A stretch of DNA of 55,034 bases from an uncultured Clostridium sp. (lineage in GTDB: Bacteria > Bacillota > Clostridia > TANB77 > CAG-508), in assembly GCA_947088765.1 (NCBI GenBank), contig CAMUHU010000003.1:1-55034 (forward strand), written 5' to 3'. Shown in pieces: positions 24,428 to 32,034 of this stretch; positions within the stretch are counted from its first letter, which is position 1; each line of letters starts with the position of its first letter. The notes under the pieces were generated by a model. It searched no databases. It was given only the letters and a program-made list of their open reading frames with translations, and had not been told where the DNA came from. A program made the position numbers and the translations under genes.

Positions 24428-25927
24428 TTATAAAACCTCCAAATCATGCAAAGCAGGACCATACAATAACTTACCATCATAATTAAATCTAGAACCATGG
24501 CAAGGGCAATCCCAAGTCTTATTAACAGGATTCCAAGATAACTCACAACCCAAATGAGTACAAACCGGTTTTACCTTAAAAATATCACCATCATTATTCT
24601 TATAAACACCAACTTTAGAGCCTTCAAACTCAATAATCTTCCCCTCATTAAGAGCCAAACTTTGAATAGTATCATTAGGAATAGTAAACTTTTTAATAAC
24701 AATAGAAGAAGTCGCCTCTTTAATCATATTGCCCATTTCCTCTTTATTCTGAATAGGGTGTAATCTAGTAGAATCAAAAATATCAGAATAATCATTATCA
24801 ATACCCAATATCTTATCAACCAAAATATTAGAAGCAACATTAGAAAAAGTCATACCCCATTTTTTAAAACCAGTAGCAACATACATATTAGGCATAAGTG
24901 AAGAAAATTGTCCAATATAAGGTAATTTATCTAAAGAAACACTATCCTCAGTCACCCATCTAGAAATCATCTTACAATCTGGAAATATAGAACGTGCAAA
25001 AGTAGACAAAGTCGAATAAGGATCAGCAACACCAGAAGGTTTACCAACCTTATGGCTACAACCAGAAAGTAATAAAACATCTTTACCATTATCCTTAACA
25101 ATTCTAGCAGAAAGAGTAGGCTGTTCAGCATTAATATACATACCAGAAAAAAGATTATCAGGAATTTCATAAGAAGCACAATAAGATAAAGTCTGATACA
25201 TTTTCAAAAAATAAAAACCAGGAGCATTAATAAAAGGGTAACGAGTAGCCAAAATAACATACTTTGACTCAACAGAAAAATCTCCAACCTTAGTAGAATA
25301 AATATCCTTAATCCTTTGAATATCAGTAACTTTAGAATTTTCAAAAATCAATCCTTGATTATTCAAAATAGAATTACATAAACCATAAGCATACTTTCTA
25401 GGGTGAAATTGAGCTTGATTAGGAAACTCAATAGCACAAAGAACATTATTTGTAGGAAGAGGGATATTATTAACTAATCTCGAATCAAAACCCAACATAT
25501 GAGTAGCCTTAACCTCATCCTTAATATCCTGAACATAAGAATTAGACTTAGTAAAAACATAAGAACTTTGATACTCAAAATCACAACTAATTCTCTCATC
25601 ATCAATAATATGTTTAATATCATCAATAGCCTGCAAATTGCAGTTCAAATATTTCTTTGCAGTCTCAGCACCAAAAGTATCAATCAAATATTTATAAAAC
25701 AAATCATGTTGAGCAGTAATCTTAGCAGTAGTATTACCGCTTGTTCTAAACATCAAATTATCCTTCTCCAAAACAACTACTTTCAACCCCTTCTTACTCA
25801 AATAATAAGCAGAAGTAAGACCAGTAAGACCACCACCAACAATAGTAACATCACAAGAAACATCAGAATCAAGAGACTTGGACTTATCCAAAATCTTTGG
25901 AACAGAATCAATCCAAATAGAATTCAT
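24428..25927 (-). CDS. FAD-dependent oxidoreductase with C-terminal Rieske domain
   Basis: A 499-residue two-domain protein. Residues 1-390 form a DAO-type flavoprotein (VTIVGGGLTGLTSAYYLSKK, TSGNTTAKITAQHD, ATGFKKWGMTFS). The C-terminal 100 residues are a Rieske [2Fe-2S] domain with ligands C456-x-H458 (CTHLGC) and C474-x2-H477 (CPCHGSRF). This fusion is common in gut bacteria and in Bacillus YhfW. The electron donor and substrate are unknown. No secretion signal, so it is cytosolic. It is monocistronic. Confidence 0.93.
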   Translation of the reverse strand: MNSIWIDSVPKILDKSKSLDSDVSCDVTIVGGGLTGLTSAYYLSKKGLKVVVLEKDNLMFRTSGNTTAKITAQHDLFYKYLIDTFGAETAKKYLNCNLQAIDDIKHIIDDERISCDFEYQSSYVFTKSNSYVQDIKDEVKATHMLGFDSRLVNNIPLPTNNVLCAIEFPNQAQFHPRKYAYGLCNSILNNQGLIFENSKVTDIQRIKDIYSTKVGDFSVESKYVILATRYPFINAPGFYFLKMYQTLSYCASYEIPDNLFSGMYINAEQPTLSARIVKDNGKDVLLLSGCSHKVGKPSGVADPYSTLSTFARSIFPDCKMISRWVTEDSVSLDKLPYIGQFSSLMPNMYVATGFKKWGMTFSNVASNILVDKILGIDNDYSDIFDSTRLHPIQNKEEMGNMIKEATSSIVIKKFTIPNDTIQSLALNEGKIIEFEGSKVGVYKNNDGDIFKVKPVCTHLGCELSWNPVNKTWDCPCHGSRFNYDGKLLYGPALHDLEVL

Positions 25928-26047
25928 AAAAACACCTACTTTAAATAATAATATAAATTATTATTAGCAGTATTTTTATACTTTATTCTATTACATGTAA
26001 ATTTATACTTAATTTGCAATTAAAAAGAGAAAAATTGTTTTGTTCGC

Positions 26048-26076
26048 TTGTTTTTTTGTAATAAATGTAGTATAGT
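26048..26076 (+). promoter_or_regulatory. Promoter of type I toxin locus 1
   Basis: TTGTTT (26048-26053), 17 nt, TATAGT (26071-26076), identical boxes and spacing to locus 2 at 31625-31653. Confidence 0.7.
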
Positions 26077-26162
26077 TTTATAAGATAGAAGATGAGATAG
26101 CAGAAATGTTGTGGCTACCACTCTAATACTCGATGCATTCGAGAGCAAGGAGGTGGTTGTTT

Positions 26163-26267
26163 ATGGTAAAATTTTTACTTTTCCTAATATTAGGACTCAT
26201 ATTTTCAATAACTATAAACGTAGCCTTATTGTGTATTATATACATAATGTGGACTAATAAACAATAA
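26163..26267 (+). CDS. 34-residue hydrophobic peptide, putative type I toxin (locus 1)
   Basis: MVKFLLFLILGLIFSITINV and a further hydrophobic stretch ending in TNKQ: a single membrane helix with a polar tail, typical of type I toxins such as Fst, TxpA and BsrG. The mRNA leader contains a hairpin (CTCGATGCATTCGAG) just before AAGGAGGTGG. A convergent antisense RNA is predicted downstream. The locus-2 peptide at 31740 is 34 residues and closely similar. Confidence 0.75.
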   Translation: MVKFLLFLILGLIFSITINVALLCIIYIMWTNKQ

Positions 26268-26269
26268 AA

Positions 26270-26308
26270 AACAACACATTCTGCTTTGGTCAGTGGAAAT
26301 GTGTTGTT
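26270..26308. terminator. Bidirectional terminator of toxin locus 1
   Basis: AACAACACATT (26270-26280) pairs with AATGTGTTGTT (26298-26308). On the minus strand a T6 run follows; on the plus strand AAAACTTTT follows. Confidence 0.75.
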
Positions 26309-26354
26309 AAAACTTTTATAGTGGAAGCCACATTCTCTGTGACTCTCATTTTCT
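26270..26354 (-). ncRNA. Predicted convergent antitoxin RNA (locus 1)
   Basis: On the minus strand TTGACT (26389-26384), 17 nt, TATAAT (26366-26361) is a near-consensus promoter with no ORF after it. The RNA would run about 85 nt to the shared terminator and overlap the 3' part of the toxin mRNA. Its first 38 nt (GATAGAAAATGAGAGTCACA...TGGCTTCCACT) resemble the 5' end of the toxin mRNA itself. Confidence 0.65.
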
Positions 26355-26401
26355 ATCTATATTATACACAGGTTTTTAGATAAAGTCAAATAGTTTTTTA
26401 T

Positions 26402-26581
26402 AGTTGGAAATTTACCAGTATTTACTTTTACAGCTAAACATAAATTGTATAATCTATTACAAGAGCCAAGTGTTAAGTATACTGAAGTAATAAAAAAAGG
26501 ACTATTAAGTTTATATAATAATTTAGACAGCAATCAAATAAAAAATTATTTAAAGAACTAGAATATGTATTGAGTAAATAA
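26402..26581 (+). pseudogene. Remnant of an unidentified gene
   Basis: The frame encodes LPVFTFTAKHKLYNLLQEPS, then VKYTEVIKKGLLSLYNNLDS and NQIKNYLK before a stop. One missing A there would give KELEYVLSK and a stop at 26579. No start or upstream part remains. It looks like the C-terminal 55 residues of a lost protein; family not recognised. Confidence 0.5.
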
Positions 26582-26620
26582 ATTATACAAAAAACAATAA
26601 AACAATAGTTGTAGCTACAC

Positions 26621-26663
26621 TTCAGGTGGTAATAATTCACTGTAAATTTGTGTTTGTGGGGAT
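26621..26663. repeat. 43-bp dispersed repeat, inverted copy at 29544-29586
   Basis: The reverse complement of this segment matches 29544-29586 at about 41 of 43 positions. A shorter partial copy (CTCCACAAACACAAATTTA) is at about 9363-9381. The two full copies flank the walJ-murA-small ORF block in opposite orientation. Confidence 0.85.
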
Positions 26664-26685
26664 TATAAATATATTCATAACCATT

Positions 26686-26879
26686 GTAGGGGCACGGCGC
26701 ACCGTGCCCAAATAGATAATTATAATTTGATGTAATTTTAATATTAAACGATATATCCTATAATTTTATTGTTATGTTAAATGTTATAATTTTTGCCTAT
26801 TTCATTGGGCACGGTGCGCCGTGCCCCTACAATAATTATTCATTAAAATACATATTGGGCACATGCAATGTGCCCCTAC
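26686..26879. repeat. Cluster of three GTAGGGGC-type palindromes
   Basis: GTAGGGGC...GTGCCC at 26686-26709 faces GGGCAC...GCCCCTAC at 26807-26830, and another right-facing unit lies at 26857-26879. The first two have nearly perfect self-complementary cores (CACGGCGCACCGTG and CACGGTGCGCCGTG). The stretch between them is AT-rich with no ORF. The flank after the third copy (CTCTACAATTTTAAATT) is repeated at 29511-29527. Confidence 0.8.
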
Positions 26880-26914
26880 ATTTCTCTACAATTTTAAATT
26901 AACCTAAAATACAT

Positions 26915-27706
26915 TTAACTAACTTCAATTAATTTGCTAGGTTCAAAGCGACTAGCCACAGACAAATCAATAGTTCCTCTTTTAAACCTTCTACTCTCTA
27001 ATTCACTTAAAACAGTCTCATAAGCCATCTCAGGGAAATTACTCTCTTTACTCAAATGACCAAGTATAACAGTAGCCAAACCACTCTCAATCAAATCAGA
27101 AATAAGCTGACCAGCCATATTATTAGAAAGATGACCATTAGGACCTGCAATTCTACTTTTAAGTAAACTAGGATATGAGCATATTCTTAAAACTTCAGGC
27201 TCATAATTAGACTCTAACAAAGCAAATTTACTTCCCATCAAACAACTCTTAATCTCAGGAGTTACATGACCTAAATCAGTTGCAATACTAATCTTAGTAT
27301 TACCATCACTAATATTAAAACCACAAGACTCAATAGCATCATGAGGAGTTCTAAAAGGATGAATAACCAAATCACCAACAATAAAATCCTCAGAAGAATT
27401 AAAAGTATGTATATTTTTCTCATCAATCTTTTGAACCTCTTTAGGAATTTTACTCCAAGTTTTAGAATTTGCATAAATAGGAATATCAAATTTCTTAGAA
27501 AACGTTCCAACACTCTGAACATGGTCAGAATGTTCATGAGTTATCAAAATTGCATCTATTTCATTAGGGCTAACATCAATAGAATCCAACCCCTCTATAA
27601 TCTTCTTAGCACTAACACCAGCATCAATCAAAATCTTAGTATTATTATTTTGAGCAAATAAACTATTACCAGTACTACCACTATATAAGCTACAAAACTT
27701 TAACAT
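26915..27706 (-). CDS. walJ: MBL-fold hydrolase WalJ (YycJ)
   Basis: A 263-residue metallo-beta-lactamase-fold protein of the YycJ/WalJ family. It begins KFCSLYSGSTGNSLF (typical SSGSxGN start) and has the metal motif THEHSDH near residues 55-61, later DLGHVTPEI, SNYEPE and ILGHLSKE. B. subtilis WalJ is linked to the cell-wall regulon and to DNA metabolism. Here it starts 2 nt after murA on the same strand, with its GGAG box inside the murA end, so the two are one operon. Confidence 0.92.
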   Translation of the reverse strand: MLKFCSLYSGSTGNSLFAQNNNTKILIDAGVSAKKIIEGLDSIDVSPNEIDAILITHEHSDHVQSVGTFSKKFDIPIYANSKTWSKIPKEVQKIDEKNIHTFNSSEDFIVGDLVIHPFRTPHDAIESCGFNISDGNTKISIATDLGHVTPEIKSCLMGSKFALLESNYEPEVLRICSYPSLLKSRIAGPNGHLSNNMAGQLISDLIESGLATVILGHLSKESNFPEMAYETVLSELESRRFKRGTIDLSVASRFEPSKLIEVS

Positions 27707-27708
27707 AA

Positions 27709-28968
27709 TTACTCCGTCACTCTCTTAATATCAGCACCAAGTGCCTTAAACTTATCTTCAATATTCTCATAACCACGATCAATATACTCAATATTAGAAA
27801 CTTCAGTAACACCATTAGCGGCAATACCTGCAATAATAAGAGCTGCACCAGCCCTTAAATCAGAAGCCGAAACTGGTCTACCATATAACTCTGGAACACC
27901 ATCAAAAAAAGCAACATTACCTTGAGCATTAATCTTAGCACCCATTTTATTAAGTTCAGCAGTATATTGAAAACGAGACTCCCAAATACTCTCAGTAACC
28001 ATGCTAGTCCCATCAGCAGTAGCCAAAACGATACCCATTTGAGACTGTAAATCTGTAGGAAAACCAGGATAAGGAAGAGTCTTAATATTTACGCACTTAG
28101 GTCTTTTATCACACCAAACTCTAAGAGTATCACCACTAATTTCCTCAACATGAGCACCCATCTCCTCAATCTTAGCAGACAAAACATCTAAATGTTTAGT
28201 AATGCAATTCTTTATAATAATATCACCTCTAGTAGCAACAGCAGCCAACATAAAAGTACCAGCCTCAATTTGATCAGGGACAATAGAATAAGTACCACCA
28301 TGAAGCTCCTTAACACCATTAATTTTAATAATATCAGTACCAGCACCATGAATATCAGCACCCATAGTATTCAAAAAGTTAGCGACATCAACAATATGAG
28401 GCTCTTTAGCTACATTCTCAATAGTAGTAGTACCTTCAGCCAAAACAGAAGCAAGAATAGCATTAATAGTCGCACCAACAGAAACAATATCCAAATAAAT
28501 AGAATTTCCGATAAGCCCATCAGTAGTAGCAACAATCTTACCCTGTCCAATATCTACTTTAGCACCAAGAGACTCAAAAGCCTTAGCGTGTTGGTCAATA
28601 GGACGAGCGCCAAGTTTACAACCACCAGGCATACCAACAACCGCTCTTTTACATCTACCGAGAAGAGCACCAATTAAATAATAAGAAGCCCTAAATTTGC
28701 TAGTCATATCTAAAGGAGCATCAATATAATTAACATTACGAGTATCGACCTCTACAGTATTAGGGGCAGTCTTAGTAATCTTAACACCCAAAGTCCTCAA
28801 AATATCACAATATATATTTATATCACTAATATTAGGTAAGTTTTCAATAGTACAAATGCCATTAACCAACAAAGTAGCAGGCAAAATAGCAACAGCAGCA
28901 TTTTTAGCACCATTAATAATAACCTCACCCTCAAGTCTAGTTTTACCATTAATAACAAACTTTTCCAA
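27709..28968 (-). CDS. murA: UDP-N-acetylglucosamine 1-carboxyvinyltransferase
   Basis: Transfers enolpyruvate from PEP to UDP-GlcNAc, the first committed step of peptidoglycan synthesis; target of fosfomycin. About 419 residues. The start region EKFVINGKTRLEGEVIINGA is typical, and the catalytic cysteine is Cys117 (GMPGGCKLGARPIDQH). A TTG at 28974 is only 1 nt from the GGAGG box; the next TTG at 28968 has a 7-nt spacing and fits the family N-terminus (MEKF), so I use it. Operon with walJ. Confidence 0.96.
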   Translation of the reverse strand: MEKFVINGKTRLEGEVIINGAKNAAVAILPATLLVNGICTIENLPNISDINIYCDILRTLGVKITKTAPNTVEVDTRNVNYIDAPLDMTSKFRASYYLIGALLGRCKRAVVGMPGGCKLGARPIDQHAKAFESLGAKVDIGQGKIVATTDGLIGNSIYLDIVSVGATINAILASVLAEGTTTIENVAKEPHIVDVANFLNTMGADIHGAGTDIIKINGVKELHGGTYSIVPDQIEAGTFMLAAVATRGDIIIKNCITKHLDVLSAKIEEMGAHVEEISGDTLRVWCDKRPKCVNIKTLPYPGFPTDLQSQMGIVLATADGTSMVTESIWESRFQYTAELNKMGAKINAQGNVAFFDGVPELYGRPVSASDLRAGAALIIAGIAANGVTEVSNIEYIDRGYENIEDKFKALGADIKRVTE

Positions 28969-29050
28969 GTCCAAACCTCCTTAAGTTTAAGCAATAATTA
29001 AATTTCAAATCTACTATAACATAAAAAAAAAAAAAATACAATACATTAGA

Positions 29051-29079
29051 TTGATAATAAAAATGGAATATGATATAAT
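29051..29079 (+). promoter_or_regulatory. Promoter of the 45-residue membrane protein gene
   Basis: TTGATA (29051-29056), 17 nt, TATAAT (29074-29079), divergent from murA. Confidence 0.65.
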
Positions 29080-29123
29080 ATAAAAGTAAAAAATAGCTCA
29101 AGAGCTGAAAGGAGAGTAAAAAT

Positions 29124-29261
29124 ATGCAAGATGAAGAAGACCGAGAAGTAGAGAAGCGGACAGAAAAAAAACTTCATATAGTATTAATTCTAGGAGCGAG
29201 CTGGACGATCACGGGGATATGCATAATTATATTGTTATTTATGCATTTCCTAGGAAAGTAA
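29124..29261 (+). CDS. Small single-pass membrane protein
   Basis: A 45-residue protein: charged N-terminus (MQDEEDREVEKRTEKK) then one hydrophobic helix. The box AAAGGAG and a strong terminator frame it. Codon use is atypical (GCG, ACG, GGG, and an in-frame CGG at codon 12), suggesting foreign origin. A +1 shift at that CGG would stop after eight codons, so it is an exception to the CGG pattern. Confidence 0.6.
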   Translation: MQDEEDREVEKRTEKKLHIVLILGASWTITGICIIILLFMHFLGK

Positions 29262-29299
29262 AAGTAAAAGAGGAGCAGTATACTGCTCCTCTTTTACTT
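29262..29299 (+). terminator. Strong terminator
   Basis: AAGTAAAAGAGGAGCAGTA and its exact complement form an uninterrupted 17- to 19-bp stem with the distal arm ending in CTTTTACTT. Confidence 0.8.
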
Positions 29300-29404
29300 C
29301 CCAGAATAAATTGCAGTTACTGGATAATGGTTTTGTTATATAAATTGGGTTTTGTAGGGATGAGTATATGTTTTAAAATTTATACAAAATTATAAATATA
29401 CGTT

Positions 29405-29506
29405 GTAGGGGCGATTATTAATCGCCCGCTCTTCGAAGAACATGCTTAAGAATATAAGTTTTTTAGCAAGCCTTTGTTAGAACGGGCGATTGCTAATCGC
29501 CCCTAC
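29405..29506. repeat. Facing pair of GTAGGGGC-type palindromes
   Basis: GTAGGGGCGATTATTAATCG-CCC at 29405-29427 faces GGGCGATTGCTAATCGCCCC-TAC at 29484-29506, about 56 bp apart with no ORF between. The core (GCGATT...AATCGC) differs from the CACGGTG core elsewhere while the outer GTAGGGGC is constant. Confidence 0.8.
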
Positions 29507-29543
29507 ATCTCTCTACAATTTTAAATTCACCTAAAAATTCTTC

Positions 29544-29586
29544 ATCCCCACAAACTCAAATTTATAGTGAATTATTACCACCTGAA
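29544..29586. repeat. 43-bp dispersed repeat, inverted partner of 26621-26663
   Basis: Begins ATCCCCACAAACTCAAATTT and ends ATTATTACCACCTGAA. Two mismatches relative to the reverse complement of the copy at 26621-26663. Confidence 0.85.
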
Positions 29587-29695
29587 TTGTAACAAGAAAA
29601 ATTTTTTACTAAGTAATATTTGTTAAAACTATTGAAAAAAAGGAAAAAAAATGATAAAATAGTAAAAATTTGTGAAAAAATAGAAAGGAATGTTG

Positions 29696-30631
29696 ATGAG
29701 GATGAAAAATGCTATTGATGAACTAATAAACAAAATAAAGCAAATGAACAATCCTACTGTTATTGGGCTAGACCCTAGATATGATATATTGCCAGAATGT
29801 ATAAGAAAAAAATATCCACAAACAGTAGAAGGTGCCTGCAAAGGTTTTTTAGAATTCAATAAAACCTTAATAGACTCTACATATGATATAATTCCAGCAG
29901 TAAAACCGCAAATTGCATTTTACGAAATGTTTGGAATAGAAGGAATGAAAGTATTCGACGAAACCTGTAAATACGCAAAATCAAAAGATATGCTAGTAAT
30001 AGCAGATATGAAAAGAGGAGACATAGGAACAACAGCTCAAGCATATTCAAATGCTGCAATAGGAAGAACGCCAATAGGAGAAATCAACCATAGCATTTTT
30101 GATGTTGAATTCGTTACAGTAAATCCATATTTAGGGACAGATGGCGTTAAGCCATTTATTGATGATTGTCAAAAATATGGAAAAGGAATATTCGTATTAG
30201 TAAAAACATCTAACAAATCATCAGGAGAACTACAAGACATAAAAACAGAAAATGGAGAAGAATTATATAAAAGAGTTGCAAAACTAGTAAATGAATGGGG
30301 TAAAAACTTAGTTGGAGAGCATGGATATAGTAGTATATCAGCAGTAGTAGGAGCAACATATCCAAAACAACTTGCAGAGCTAAGACAAATGATGCCACAT
30401 TCATATTTTTTAATACCAGGATATGGAGCACAAGGGGGAAAAGCAGAAGACATAGCATTAGGATTTGATGAAAAAGGGCTAGGAGGAATAATAAATGCAT
30501 CTAGAAGCTTAATGTGTGCATACAAATCAGAAAAATGGAAGGACAAGTATGCAGAAGAACAATATGCAGAAGCAACTAGAGCAGAGGCTATTCGTATGAG
30601 AGACGAACTAAACGGTGCGATTGCAAAATAA
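29696..30631 (+). CDS. pyrF: Orotidine 5'-phosphate decarboxylase, group 2
   Basis: Converts OMP to UMP, the last step of UMP synthesis. About 311 residues, the long (group 2) form. Motifs: VIGLDPRYD near the start, KPQIAFYEMFG, and the catalytic DMKRGDIGTTAQAYS; later VNPYLGTDGVKPF and LIPGYGAQGGKAED. Three ATG codons lie at 29690, 29696 and 29702; the AAAGGAA box overlaps the first, so 29696 or 29702 is the true start. pyrK follows after 18 nt. Confidence 0.95.
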   Translation: MRMKNAIDELINKIKQMNNPTVIGLDPRYDILPECIRKKYPQTVEGACKGFLEFNKTLIDSTYDIIPAVKPQIAFYEMFGIEGMKVFDETCKYAKSKDMLVIADMKRGDIGTTAQAYSNAAIGRTPIGEINHSIFDVEFVTVNPYLGTDGVKPFIDDCQKYGKGIFVLVKTSNKSSGELQDIKTENGEELYKRVAKLVNEWGKNLVGEHGYSSISAVVGATYPKQLAELRQMMPHSYFLIPGYGAQGGKAEDIALGFDEKGLGGIINASRSLMCAYKSEKWKDKYAEEQYAEATRAEAIRMRDELNGAIAK

Positions 30632-30649
30632 ATAAAAGGAGGAAAAAAT

Positions 30650-31435
30650 ATGCCATACAATCAGAAATGTAAAATAGTAAAAAAAGAATTTCTAAAAGAA
30701 GATATATGTAAAATGGTAATATCATCACCAGAAATGGCAAAAGAAGCGAAACCAGGACAATTCTTAGAAATAAGAGTAGTAGATGACATAGAACCATTAC
30801 TAAGAAGACCAATAAGTATATACAATGCAGATGAAAACAAAGGAGAACTAGAATTTGTATTTCAGCTAAAAGGAAAAGGAACACACCTATTAGCAAAAAG
30901 AAACGAAGGAGAGCTATTAGACGTAATGGGACCTATAGGATATGGGACATTTAAAATTGAAGGATATAAAAACATATCAATAATAGGAGGAGGAATAGGT
31001 ATATTCCCACTACAAGAACTATCAAAAAGAGCAAAAGAAGCGGGAATCAATTCAAAAATCTATATAGGATTTAGAAACAAAGACTTAATAATACTAGAAG
31101 AAGAATTCAAAAAAGTATGTAAAGAACTAATACTAACAACAGACGATGGTTCAAATGGAAAAGAAGGATATGCAATAAACTACTTAAAAGAAGACATAAA
31201 GAAAAGCAAACCAGACTGTATATATGCATGTGGACCACTACCAATGTTAAAAGCAATACAAAGCTTAGCAAAAGAAGAAAACATACCATGTCAAATATCA
31301 TTAGAAGAAAGAATGGCATGTGGAATGGGAGTATGTCTAGGATGTGCAGTAAAATATGTAGGAGACGACAAGGTAAACTATAAACATGTATGCAAGAATG
31401 GACCGGTATTTAAAGCAACAGACGTAGAAATTTAA
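30650..31435 (+). CDS. pyrK: Dihydroorotate dehydrogenase B, electron-transfer subunit
   Basis: The 261-residue FAD/[2Fe-2S] subunit that passes electrons from dihydroorotate to NAD+. FAD-binding RRPISIYNAD is near residue 46, an NAD-binding IIGGGIGIFPLQEL near 108, YACGPLPMLKAI near 187, and the iron-sulfur motif CGMGVCLGCAVK with a final Cys in HVCKNGP. The start has AAAGGAGG. Its partner pyrD lies 600 nt downstream, after an inserted toxin locus. Confidence 0.95.
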   Translation: MPYNQKCKIVKKEFLKEDICKMVISSPEMAKEAKPGQFLEIRVVDDIEPLLRRPISIYNADENKGELEFVFQLKGKGTHLLAKRNEGELLDVMGPIGYGTFKIEGYKNISIIGGGIGIFPLQELSKRAKEAGINSKIYIGFRNKDLIILEEEFKKVCKELILTTDDGSNGKEGYAINYLKEDIKKSKPDCIYACGPLPMLKAIQSLAKEENIPCQISLEERMACGMGVCLGCAVKYVGDDKVNYKHVCKNGPVFKATDVEI

Positions 31436-31495
31436 TATATAATTATTCACTAAAAAGATAGCTTGCTAATCTTTTTAGCTGAATAATTATATATT
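31434..31495 (+). repeat. 62-nt near-perfect hairpin after pyrK
   Basis: A 16-bp outer stem (AATATATAATTATTCA with TGAATAATTATATATT) continues into a 10-bp inner stem (CTAAAAAGAT with ATCTTTTTAG), with a single bulged C. It overlaps the pyrK stop codon. It may act as terminator or RNA-stability element, or be a miniature inverted-repeat insertion. Confidence 0.7.
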
Positions 31496-31524
31496 GAGAG
31501 CCACGTATGTGGCGCCCCAAACGT

Positions 31525-31550
31525 GAAAAATTGCGGAGCAATTTTACTCG
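31525..31550. repeat. TTGC-GGA-GCAA hairpin
   Basis: GAAAAATTGCGGAGCAATTT followed by TACTCG; the same unit occurs at 38012-38034 and relatives occur at 12091, 12218, 12345 and 19707. Confidence 0.7.
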
Positions 31551-31624
31551 GCAAAAAAATAAATTTTACTCGTAAGGGGGTAATTTCGTAAAAATATATA
31601 AAATAAAAAATTTCTTATGTTCAC

Positions 31625-31653
31625 TTGTTTTTTTGTAAAATATATAGTATAGT
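31625..31653 (+). promoter_or_regulatory. Promoter of type I toxin locus 2
   Basis: TTGTTT (31625-31630), 17 nt, TATAGT (31648-31653). Confidence 0.7.
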
Positions 31654-31739
31654 ATTAAACATAGGAAATGAAAATAAAGCAGATGAGTGTTGCCACTAAA
31701 CTTCATAGCTTCCAACTATGAGAAAGTGAGGTGGTGTTT

Positions 31740-31844
31740 ATGGTAAATTTTTTACTATTCCTAATAATAGGATTTATGATTTCACTAACTATAAACGTAG
31801 CCTTATTAACAGTTATATACATAATTGTAACAAATAAGGAATAA
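31740..31844 (+). CDS. 34-residue hydrophobic peptide, putative type I toxin (locus 2)
   Basis: MVNFLLFLIIGFMISLTINV and a second hydrophobic part ending in TNKE: same length and pattern as the 26163 peptide, with the shared core FLLFLI-G and TINVALL. The leader has a hairpin (TTCATAGC...GCTTCC-ACTATGAG region) before GTGAGGTGGTG. The locus is inserted between pyrK and pyrD. Confidence 0.75.
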   Translation: MVNFLLFLIIGFMISLTINVALLTVIYIIVTNKE

Positions 31845-31850
31845 ATAAAC

Positions 31851-31886
31851 AACACTACATTTATGCTTGACAGGCAATGTAGTGTT
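31851..31886. terminator. Bidirectional terminator of toxin locus 2
   Basis: AACACTACATT (31851-31861) pairs with AATGTAGTGTT (31876-31886), flanked by TTTT on the plus side. Confidence 0.7.
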
Positions 31887-31930
31887 TTAACAATTTTTAT
31901 GTGGCAACACATTTCTGTATTTCGTTTCCT
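31851..31930 (-). ncRNA. Predicted convergent antitoxin RNA (locus 2)
   Basis: On the minus strand TTGACA (31965-31960), 17 nt, TATAAT (31942-31937) is a consensus promoter with no ORF. The RNA, about 80 nt, would end at the shared hairpin. Its 5' part (GGAAACGAAATACAGAAATG, then TGTTGCCAC) resembles the toxin mRNA start (GGAAATGAAAATAAAGCAGA, then TGTTGCCAC). Confidence 0.65.
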
Positions 31931-32034
31931 ATACCTATTATACACAAACAAATCTTATTTGTCAAATAATTTAGAATATAATATTATATAGATAAAAGCA
32001 AATGAACCAAATGAAAAATAGAAAGGAGCAAAAC

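Noticed and set aside
29157..29159. The in-frame CGG in the 45-residue gene as a +1 shift site
   Set aside because: The zero frame yields a plausible membrane helix up to a well-placed terminator; the shifted frame stops after eight codons.
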